Shown here one piece after another: positions 56,764 to 64,000 of a DNA stretch of 64,000 nt. Both the position numbers and the translations under genes were made by a program. The notes below the pieces were generated by a model. It was not told the DNA's origin and made no database searches. It worked only from the letters and a program-made list of their open reading frames with translations. Position 1 is the stretch's first letter, and each line of letters starts with the position of its first letter. The stretch is from contig JASSKH010000005.1 of assembly GCA_031763025.1 (NCBI GenBank), positions 14,784,128 to 14,848,127 on the forward strand, read 5' to 3'. The stretch is from Macrocystis pyrifera. Lineage: Eukaryota; Sar; Phaeophyceae; Laminariales; Laminariaceae.

Positions 56764-58405
56764 AATGGCCAGCTAGCGGCGAAACAAATGTGTCCCGACG
56801 TCCAAACCGGCCACGCCAGAAACAGTCAGGCGTTTCCGTAGGGAGTAACACCTTTTTTTTCACTTTTTTCTGAACGAGCCGGTTCCAGGTACTTCACAGC
56901 TTCATTCAAGGCATACCAGGTATATATATATTACAGCTAGTTGGCGAAAATACTCGAATATCTGACTGCGTGGGACCAACATCAAGTCAATTTGAACTCA
57001 AAATGTTGACCATACCATAAGTCATTGCCTGGGAGCTGGGCAAAAAACACTCACTCCTGAACCCCAATTTTCGACGTTTTTTATCATGCTTCGAACATCA
57101 AATAACTCTTATTTGAACAAACAAGTACTACTATCATGTGAGCCCCTGTCGACGCCATGACGAAAGGCGTTTTATAGTTTTTGGGTTCGCTTCTTCGTCA
57201 AAAATTTGGGTTTTCTTAATAGGGCCCAAAAAAATCTGAAAACAAACCCCACAAAAAAAACATAATCTGACGCAAAAACACCAACACACACCGTCGGTTC
57301 GATGGGTCGACAGGAACTCATATAAAACACGTGACATTGTGAAGGATTTCAGGACCTATCTCCCCTAAACGGCGTGAATTTTCCAACTCTTACGTATCTA
57401 TTTTTTTTGTTTTGAATTCAGCTCGACCCCGAATGTATCGTGTACTATTAACAGGCGCGACAAGCACCACTCACAATATATTCAGAACCCATACAGCAAC
57501 CGAAATACATTGAACGACCGAAAAAAAAAAAAAAAAAAACAAAAACTCATTCAATGAAGAAAAATGCTGATGCCTATTATTATGTCTGTCTGTCTATACG
57601 GTTGCTGCGCGATCCAGGGCGCTCCAGTCCCGCCTTGTCCCGTAGACATAAAGCCTTGGTTACACAAACAATAGAGCTCCGGGTATCATGTTGTGCCGAA
57701 CCGTGGCCGTGGCACAATCTCGAGGCAGCTCTGTGACAACCACCACAATTCAGAATGCAGACTATATAACAGCAGCTGCTGACGTCCAATTTTGAATGTT
57801 ACAATTCTGGCAGCGGGTACGTTGGTCAATCCACATGCCGCTGGTCACTGGCTCTTTCCACGTAGAAGATTGATGCTGAAATGCCCAAAAGAGCCATCAA
57901 GATAGCCCTTAGCATTTTAGACATGCCCTCACAGGTGCTCTCAGGCATGTTGCATGTGGCTTATTCGGGCACGCCCCAGCCGAAACAATTATAGATTCAC
58001 GCAAATTCAGGCCGATGTTAAGATATGGTCTTGTGTGAGATTGAAAGCCCGGTAATTACCTGGGTTCGGTCACTGGGATCGTATTTGTAGTACTTGGAAG
58101 GCGTATCTTAGATGGAAGGAAAACCAGGGGTTTTCCAGAGGAGCACGAGCTTGGTCTCAGTCTCCGCGTGCACGAAAGGAATAAAACTGCTCTTCTTCTA
58201 TAGCTAAGCAAACAACACATGTGAGTGCAATGTTTACCGACTTAAAAGGCAGACCTGTCCAGGGATTCAAAGTGTCCCGCAACCCTTGATCTTAGTGCGT
58301 CTTCGGCTTAGGACTTTCCGCTTTTTTGTCGGTTTGCGTTGTTTGTCACTGTTTCTATTTGTTTGCTTTCCTATTGTTGTTGAGTAAGTTTGTTCCGGCC
58401 ACTGC
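56764..58405. other. left flank of the Gag-bearing element
   Basis: No gene recognised. An A-run lies at 57,522-57,539. The element's leader and possible left terminal repeat should lie toward the right end, but its partner would be outside the window, so no boundary can be given. Confidence 0.35.
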
Positions 58406-58502
58406 ATGATGGAGACTCAAGAGGAGGAAGGGTCTGCTTCCCCTCACGGTGGCCGAGCCGCTGAGGCTCAGAGCCCCTCAGTGCCCCACCGCCCAAGGCC
58501 CG

Positions 58503-58610
58503 TCGATGTGGATCGAGCGCCTTGTACAACAGACCAACAAGTGGAGCACAAATCTAGGCAGGATCCCCATCAGAACGACGTGGATCGAGCGCCTTGTACA
58601 ACAAACCATG
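58503..58610 (+). repeat. short tandem duplication in the leader region
   Basis: GTGGATCGAGCGCCTTGTAC and the bases after it occur twice, about 72 bp apart (58,508 and 58,580). Confidence 0.75.
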
Positions 58611-59101
58611 ACGAGAAAGAGCTTCGGCCAAAGCCCCCTGACGGGGCCCGAGAAGCCTCCGCTAGACGGACCTCATCCAAGACCCCTTCTGTGCCTCGCT
58701 CGGCTGAGCGAGCTCTGCCGCCCAAGACAACTGGACGCCCCGCTCCTTCGAGAGCGCGACGCGCGCCACCAGCCAGGCCTTGGGTCTTGCAGCATTGTCT
58801 CCCCACTCGTGCCCTCTGCTGTCCAAGCCACCTGGAAGCTCCGCTCCGCTGAGCGCGTACCCAGCCAGCCCGTGGAGCCAGCTGCGTCTGCTCCGGGACG
58901 GAGAAAGTCGGACAAACCTGGACGCAGCGACCTGGAGGCATCCCAGTTGCGCTCTGCGCCGCTGGATCTACCTGCTTCTGGGCCAGATGAGAGAGTATTT
59001 GAGACTGTTTTTCCGCCTCGCATTCCACTGTTGTTCGACTCTGCTCGTACTCGTAGGATGACCACGCGTAATGTTGCCACTCCTGAAAAAAAAACAATTC
59101 C

Positions 59102-60478
59102 ATGCCGCGGCCACACGATGGCACCCTGGATTTCGTTGTTAAGCCTGCTTCCCGTGCTGCTTTATTAGGAGCTACAAACAGAGATCCTGGAAATTACAGT
59201 TCTAGTTCGAGCTTTCATGCTGCTGATAGCGAGAGCACCACGGCCGCTCGCAAACTTTTTCCCGCTCCTCGCCCACAAGATGGCACACTGGATTTCAGTA
59301 TTGCGTCCTTTTCGCCCGCTGCTGTAACCACCCACGCCGATTCCACCGGAAATTCCACTACTGATGCGAGTTTTAATACTGCTGTTAGTGAGAACGATGC
59401 TTTTTATAGGCCCCTCAGTACCGGAGTGCCCGCTACTGTGGCTACCCGCGACGTTTCTGCTGAGAATTCTCGCCCTGATGCGAGTTTTAATACTGCTGTT
59501 AGTGAGGACGATGCTCTTGATAGGCCCCCCAGTACCGGAGTGCCCGCTACTGTGGCTACCCGCGACGTTTCTGCTAAGAATTCTCGTCCTGATGCGAGTT
59601 TTAATACTGCTGCTCGAGTGGACGATGCTTTTGATAGGCCCTCCAGTACTGACGCGCCCACTGCTGTAGCTACCCGCGACGATCCGGTCGAGCATTCTCG
59701 TTCCGATGCGAGTTTTAATACTGCTGCTCGAGTGGATGGTGTTTTTGATAGGCCATCCAGTACCGACGTGCCCACTGTTGTAGCTACTCGCGGCGATACG
59801 GTTGAGCATTCTCGTTCCGATGCGAGTTCTAATCCTGCTGCTAGAGGGGACGAGGCTTTTGATAGGCCCTCCAGTATCGGGGACGCGCCAACACCAACTA
59901 CTCTTGCTGTTAGTACGCATATAAACCGCGACAGCCGCCACCCTATCACGACACCACCTAGGGTCGAAGCTCGCTCCCCAAGTGCTCGTAGTGCCCACCG
60001 ACTGGCGCGCCAGGCCTTGATCACAGATATACAAGTTGCTGAAGCACAAGCTGCAGCTCCTGCCGCCGCTGTTCCTACCCACCACGACCCTGAGAACCGC
60101 CATTTTCCGTCCTACCCCGCCTCGGTGTTCCCCCTGCCCCGGCGTCGCCCTTTGCCCTGGTGTTTTCCGCCCGCCCCGCCTCAGCATGTCACGGACAACG
60201 AAAGCATGGGAGGGATCAACCAGCCCCGCCAGGTCTTCCAGAGGCCTGAGGACTTACGGCTCCTCCCCCTCTTCGGGAGCGAGGACACCCGAGCCCGCGG
60301 GCCCCACGTCTCTGGACGACGTTGTGGACTTCGAGCCCCCGGACTCAGAGGACGAGCGAGCGGCTGGCTACCGGGAAGGCCGCAGCACCGGCGGCCGAGG
60401 ACCCGGGCAGTGCCCAGGCGCCCCCCCAACTACCTGGGGCGTGGACCTCCCTCTCGCCACAGGAGCAGGTGGCGGTGA
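59102..60478 (+). CDS. retroelement ORF with 38-residue tandem repeats
   Basis: A 458-codon ORF. Residues about 88-275 consist of five 38-residue units, each with DASFNTA near its start, a DRPxST box and VATRD. Sequence outside the repeats is Ser/Pro/Thr-rich and likely disordered. It precedes the Gag-like ORF. No enzyme motif was seen and the function is not recognised. Confidence 0.5.
   Translation: MPRPHDGTLDFVVKPASRAALLGATNRDPGNYSSSSSFHAADSESTTAARKLFPAPRPQDGTLDFSIASFSPAAVTTHADSTGNSTTDASFNTAVSENDAFYRPLSTGVPATVATRDVSAENSRPDASFNTAVSEDDALDRPPSTGVPATVATRDVSAKNSRPDASFNTAARVDDAFDRPSSTDAPTAVATRDDPVEHSRSDASFNTAARVDGVFDRPSSTDVPTVVATRGDTVEHSRSDASSNPAARGDEAFDRPSSIGDAPTPTTLAVSTHINRDSRHPITTPPRVEARSPSARSAHRLARQALITDIQVAEAQAAAPAAAVPTHHDPENRHFPSYPASVFPLPRRRPLPWCFPPAPPQHVTDNESMGGINQPRQVFQRPEDLRLLPLFGSEDTRARGPHVSGRRCGLRAPGLRGRASGWLPGRPQHRRPRTRAVPRRPPNYLGRGPPSRHRSRWR
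59366..59935 (+). repeat. 114-bp coding minisatellite, five units
   Basis: GCGAGTTTTAATACTGCTG-like starts fall at 59,366, 59,480, 59,594, 59,708 and 59,822, exactly 114 bp (38 codons) apart. Divergence grows toward the last unit. Confidence 0.92.
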
Positions 60479-61980
60479 TCCAGCGTTGGGCCAACCAGTC
60501 GAGCCTCGAAGCGGGGACAACCGCTGATCGCCCCGCGCCCGGCCAGGCCGACACTGTCACGGCCGCGCGGGCTCCTGATGCCACGGACACCCACCCCGAC
60601 GTCCTCGCGGCCGAGCAGGCTTTGGCCTCCGCCGAGGCCCTTGGGGCTGCCTCGGCGACAACGGCTAGTCGTCGAGGGCTGACGCGTGTGTCGGCCGAGC
60701 TCGAGGCTGCAGCTGCCGCCCGCGCTTCCACGGTCGCTGCCGCCATCGCCACGGCTGCCGTCACAGCTTCCGAGGAAGCCACTTGCTCCGCCTCTTTTGC
60801 GCGAGACTCCATATCTCGGGCCAGTGAGGCGCTTCGGGCTGCCCGGGTGGCTGCTTCCTCCGCGACCAGCCGGGCCGGCGAGACGAGGGCCTCAGCGGAG
60901 AACCCTCCATTTGCCTCCTCCACCGCGAAGGCCGCTCCAGCCCCCGGCCTTGGCCCCACGGATCCGTGTTCCCCCGCTGTGCTCGCGATCGACGCCCGGA
61001 CCAAGCGCCCCGGGGATCTGGATTTTTTGCAGGGGAGTGTCGCCTGCATGGCGGCCGAGCCCAACCCGTGCTTCCCCCCCGAGGAGGCGGCTCTGGTGGT
61101 CTCTGCAGCTCGCCGCCTCCGACGCGTGCTGCCGGCCGAAGGCCTCTCGGTCCACGACGCTTGGCTGGGAATGTCAGACGTCTCCTGGTCGGACCAACAG
61201 CTCCAGACCTACACAATGGCTCTGGTGGTGAGCCTTCGGAGGGCCCATGAAGCGTCCTCCACCATGGTTCAATGGCCGAGACCGGCCGCGTACCAGCTTC
61301 ATTGCAGGCGGCGGTCGCGCGCTGCCCCCAGGACCCCCCCCCTCTCGTACTCGATCCCGGAAGCTGGACACCACCCCACCTCCTCCAGCGGTCACCGGGG
61401 AACTGGCGACAGCTCTGTGGCCGGAGACCGCGCTCGCAGCCGCGCCGGCGACCAGGCCCGCCAACGCACGAGGGCTGGAGGGGATCCGGCCGGTCCGGGC
61501 GGCAGGCTCCGCCGGGGCTCGGGCGGGGAAACGGGTGGCAGTTCGTTTCGGCGCATCGGGACTGGACGGAGAAAAAACTGGTGGAAGGGGAAGGAGCGAT
61601 CGGGTGACGGTCGGTACGGCCCGCGGGACAACTCTGGTCGAGCTACTTCTCCCAGCTCTTCCTCGGACGGCGACACCAGAGCCCCCGTTCCAGCGAAGCA
61701 CGCAATCAGCAAGAGGCAAGTGATCCCCTCGCTGACTGAGGTTGCTTCTTCCGCCGCGCGTCTTGGTCGTTTGACCCTGCCGGATGACCGCGCCTTGCCT
61801 GTGTCATCTAACCTTGCTCACGGCCGAACTTCGGCGATCGACTCCGCCGCCGCGGCCGCCGCGAAGCAGCACGCTGCCGACGTACAACGGGCGTACAAAC
61901 GCCTGGGACTGAAGGATAATTCGCGCATTTCTGTCTTGCCTTTCCCCTCCTCGATCGACCCTTGCGAGGCCGCACAGTGA
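60322..61980 (+). CDS. Ala-rich retroelement ORF
   Basis: A 552-codon ORF, very Ala-rich at about residues 90-200 (for example AELEAAAAARASTVAAAIA), likely helical. A better-ordered segment follows (GDLDFLQGSVACMAAEPNPC; VSAARRLRRVLPAEGLSVHD), then an Arg/Gly/Ser-rich stretch. It ends just before the Gag-like ORF. Probably part of the same Gag region; no named domain recognised. Confidence 0.45.
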   Translation: MWTSSPRTQRTSERLATGKAAAPAAEDPGSAQAPPQLPGAWTSLSPQEQVAVIQRWANQSSLEAGTTADRPAPGQADTVTAARAPDATDTHPDVLAAEQALASAEALGAASATTASRRGLTRVSAELEAAAAARASTVAAAIATAAVTASEEATCSASFARDSISRASEALRAARVAASSATSRAGETRASAENPPFASSTAKAAPAPGLGPTDPCSPAVLAIDARTKRPGDLDFLQGSVACMAAEPNPCFPPEEAALVVSAARRLRRVLPAEGLSVHDAWLGMSDVSWSDQQLQTYTMALVVSLRRAHEASSTMVQWPRPAAYQLHCRRRSRAAPRTPPLSYSIPEAGHHPTSSSGHRGTGDSSVAGDRARSRAGDQARQRTRAGGDPAGPGGRLRRGSGGETGGSSFRRIGTGRRKNWWKGKERSGDGRYGPRDNSGRATSPSSSSDGDTRAPVPAKHAISKRQVIPSLTEVASSAARLGRLTLPDDRALPVSSNLAHGRTSAIDSAAAAAAKQHAADVQRAYKRLGLKDNSRISVLPFPSSIDPCEAAQ

Positions 61981-61983
61981 CTC

Positions 61984-63357
61984 ATGCGTTCGGTAAAGGT
62001 CTCCGCCTCTGATATTCTCATGATGTTCAACGATGGCAGCCATGAAGGCCTTAGTTCTACTAACTGGATCCCCGTTTGGGAGTACCCTCTCAAGAAATCC
62101 TTCGCGCGCGCCATCACGCCTGACAAGCCTACGACCGCCCCTCTCACTACCTTGATGGATGATTTTTTTGGACAGGTGCCGCGCGCCCTCGCAGCAGGAT
62201 CGTTGGGACCGGAGGCGTTCACGCTCCTCCTGAGGTTGCTGAGCAACCACTTTGACCGCACCAACACGGGGGCCAGCTACACCAAGTTGCATAATTTTGG
62301 CGTGGCTAACGGGACCCCTTTTCGCGATTTTAGTCGTGGATTGCGAGGGGTGGTGTCCGCAGCGACGGGGACTGAGCGTGTTTCGGCACCGGGGGTGGAG
62401 GTCGTTTTGGAAGTAGTTCGGATGGCAGTGAACGAGCAGTACCCTAGCTTGATGCCGACGCTGTACCCGGGAGTTTTGGCTACGGTATCGAGGCCGTTCG
62501 GCACTTTGGACGCCATGTGGTTAGCTTTCGAGACTCTTGCGAATAATGAGACACCTGCCGTCAACGGCGAAAAATATTTTTCTTTGCCTGCTTCTTCGAC
62601 GGGTGCGCGGTCATCCGCACCGTCGGGGCCCCGGCCCGCCAATATTGGTCGCGGCCAGGGCCGGACGCTTCCCCAGTCGCCTTCTTGGCAGACGGGATCG
62701 CGCAATAATCCGCTTGTGATGAATGTCCACAAATCCATCCCTGACTGCCTCGACCCGTGGCTTGACACCTCTTCCAACTGCTGGCCCCTTGAAGAACACC
62801 ACTATGCCGAAGTTCACGCCGTTTGCATGTCCATCCAGACCGAGGACCCTCCCCTCTGGAGCGGCCTACTTTCATCGTCCGCTCGCGCAGCCGCCCTCAG
62901 CGAAAACCGAGGACGCTGTTTAAACTGTCACGAAGACACACACTCTTTTCGACAGTGTAGGCACCCCTTTTTAAACCTTAGTGGTATCTTGAACCCCGAC
63001 CTCGGAACGCTCGGCGACGACGGCGAGGCGTTCCGTCGTTGGCAAGAACGCATGATCAGACACCGCCGCGAGAACAATTCACAAACGAACAAATACAACC
63101 AGAACAACCACAGGCGTTGCCCCGGCCCCTCGCGTGGGCAACATCACGGCCAGGGTCAGCAACACAGACAAGGTGATGGCTACAACACACACGCGGCACG
63201 AGGACACCAGCAGTCTCACCCCGGCCATCATGGTGGTTCGACCGCCCCTGCCTCTTCCGCCCCGGCTCCCGTCTCGGGGGTTCGCTACGGCGCCTCGCAT
63301 ACCTCGGGCGGGAACCCGAATGGCCGCCAGCCAGGCACCTTCCGCGCCGGTAACTGA
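61984..63357 (+). CDS. Gag-like protein with CCHC zinc knuckle (fossil element)
   Basis: A 457-codon ORF. Residues about 20-200 are helical with Gag/capsid-like texture (FTLLLRLLSNHFDRTN, GTPFRDFSRGLRGVV, LDAMWLAFETLANNE). A CLNCHEDTHSFRQC knuckle (C-x2-C-x4-H-x4-C) lies at about 311-324. The tail from about 355 is Gln/His/Gly/Arg-rich and basic, fitting nucleic-acid binding. Role by family knowledge: packaging of element RNA. High GC and codon bias differ from the neighbouring host DNA. Confidence 0.65.
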   Translation: MRSVKVSASDILMMFNDGSHEGLSSTNWIPVWEYPLKKSFARAITPDKPTTAPLTTLMDDFFGQVPRALAAGSLGPEAFTLLLRLLSNHFDRTNTGASYTKLHNFGVANGTPFRDFSRGLRGVVSAATGTERVSAPGVEVVLEVVRMAVNEQYPSLMPTLYPGVLATVSRPFGTLDAMWLAFETLANNETPAVNGEKYFSLPASSTGARSSAPSGPRPANIGRGQGRTLPQSPSWQTGSRNNPLVMNVHKSIPDCLDPWLDTSSNCWPLEEHHYAEVHAVCMSIQTEDPPLWSGLLSSSARAAALSENRGRCLNCHEDTHSFRQCRHPFLNLSGILNPDLGTLGDDGEAFRRWQERMIRHRRENNSQTNKYNQNNHRRCPGPSRGQHHGQGQQHRQGDGYNTHAARGHQQSHPGHHGGSTAPASSAPAPVSGVRYGASHTSGGNPNGRQPGTFRAGN

Positions 63358-64000
63358 CAGGTCGACGGCGGTTCGGCTTCTCCTGACCGCCCGCCGCCAG
63401 CATTGTCAGGAGAAAAAACCTTGATTTCACAAGATGCTCGCGTCCCAGGCTCGCTCAGTACTTCGCTCCCGCCCCGCGCGTTACTCCGTACTTCGGACCG
63501 ACGCAGCGACTCAGCTCCACAGCTTTTTCCGGGGAGCCCTCGGGCGCCTTCCCCGACGTCGGGGGCCCGCGCCTCAAACGCCGCTCCCCTCAACCTGGGC
63601 ACGAGAGCAGGCGCGATTAAAGCCTCTCTCCCAAACCACGCACCGCGCAACACGACGGGTGTCGCGCCGTCGCGTCGTTTTTTTCAGCGAGGGTGTCCCC
63701 CTCCTACACCTCCCGACCATGCGGTGGCGGTCGGTTTGAGGTGCGGGAAGGCAAACACCGAAACCCCGAGATCTCGGTTAAAGCTCGACTCGGCGTTTCC
63801 TCGCAATAGCGGTGGCCGCTCCACCCTTTTTCCTATTAAGGAGGAGTCGACAAGATTAGCTACCTCGTCCCCCTTCCCCACCAGGTCTACAGGACGGAAG
63901 CCCTCTCCGGTGGACCATTTGTTGCCCCCCACCCGAGCACCGTTCTTGAAGACGTCTATAGGGTCTGCAGGCCCTCTTTCGTCTTCACGCACGCCATTCC
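63358..64000 (+). other. continuation of the retroelement, cut by the window edge
   Basis: GC-rich with open frames on the plus strand (for example 63,434-63,739), but no protease or polymerase motif that I can recognise before the sequence ends. Confidence 0.4.

Larger units (their letters stand above)
58406..64000 (+). mobile_element. Gag-bearing retroelement, 5' part (fossil)
   Basis: GC-rich, plus-strand coding DNA begins at about 58.4 kb and runs off the window. Parts in order: a Pro/Arg-rich leader ORF region (58,406-59,168), an ORF with a 38-residue tandem repeat (59,102-60,478), an Ala-rich ORF (60,322-61,980), and a Gag-like ORF with a zinc knuckle (61,984-63,357). The start of a further region lies after 63,434. 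No reverse transcriptase is within the window, so the family (Ty3-, copia- or DIRS-type) cannot be settled. Terminal repeats are not identifiable from one end. Whether the element as a whole is intact cannot be judged. Confidence 0.7.

Noticed and set aside
59165-60187. 340-codon minus-strand ORF and other antisense ORFs in the retroelement
   Set aside because: Shadows of the plus-strand coding repeats in GC-rich DNA.

Overview
The window looks like nuclear DNA of a multicellular or filamentous stramenopile, most likely a brown alga of the Ectocarpus type. The grounds are introns of about 0.5 to 2 kb with GTGAGT-type donors, leucine-rich repeats each encoded by its own exon of about 72 bp, a discoidin-like C-terminal domain of a kind I associate from memory with brown-algal proteins, and a background of MITEs, SINEs, microsatellites and LTR-element debris. 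The genus is an inference; nothing was compared with a database.

The main content is one large split gene on the minus strand, running from a signal-peptide exon at 40,513 down to about 8,347. I assembled it by hand from splice signals, exon phases and repeat homology. In order it has a signal peptide, a short Cys-containing linker, an LRR N-cap, twenty single-exon LRR cassettes (LRR1 to LRR20), a two-exon LRR C-cap, an EGF-like exon, a discoidin/F5-8-type-C-like exon and a probable tiny last exon. All LRR cassettes have phase 2 at both edges and most are exactly 72 bp, so any one can be gained, lost or skipped in frame. One cassette (LRR16) is 73 bp and frameshifted, and one relic cassette with a stop lies in an intron. 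Leaving those two out, the model is 2,178 nt, or 725 residues, with no transmembrane or kinase segment: a secreted LRR-EGF-discoidin protein, plausibly for extracellular recognition.

The gene is flanked and invaded by repeats. Bases 1-332 and 42,549-42,983 are (TAG)n tracts. Five copies of a TA-flanked palindromic MITE are scattered through the window, three of them in introns of the gene. A 0.5-kb dispersed repeat occurs at about 2,925-3,450 and inverted at about 38,455-39,000. From 41 to 58 kb the DNA is mostly repeats: telomere-like tracts, a 1.2-kb LTR element with identical 231-bp terminal repeats and a 5-bp target duplication, tRNA-derived SINEs (one with a recognisable empty counterpart at 55.9 kb), CTG-rich repeats and a 93-nt C tract. 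Next to the C tract are short coding-like pieces: a CxxC/HxxC zinc-binding-like stretch and the C-terminal half of an OTU-like protease.

From 58.4 kb to the end the DNA becomes GC-rich and coding on the plus strand. This is the 5' part of a Gag-bearing retroelement with a 114-bp tandem repeat, an Ala-rich region and a Gag-like ORF with a CCHC zinc knuckle. It runs off the end of the window.
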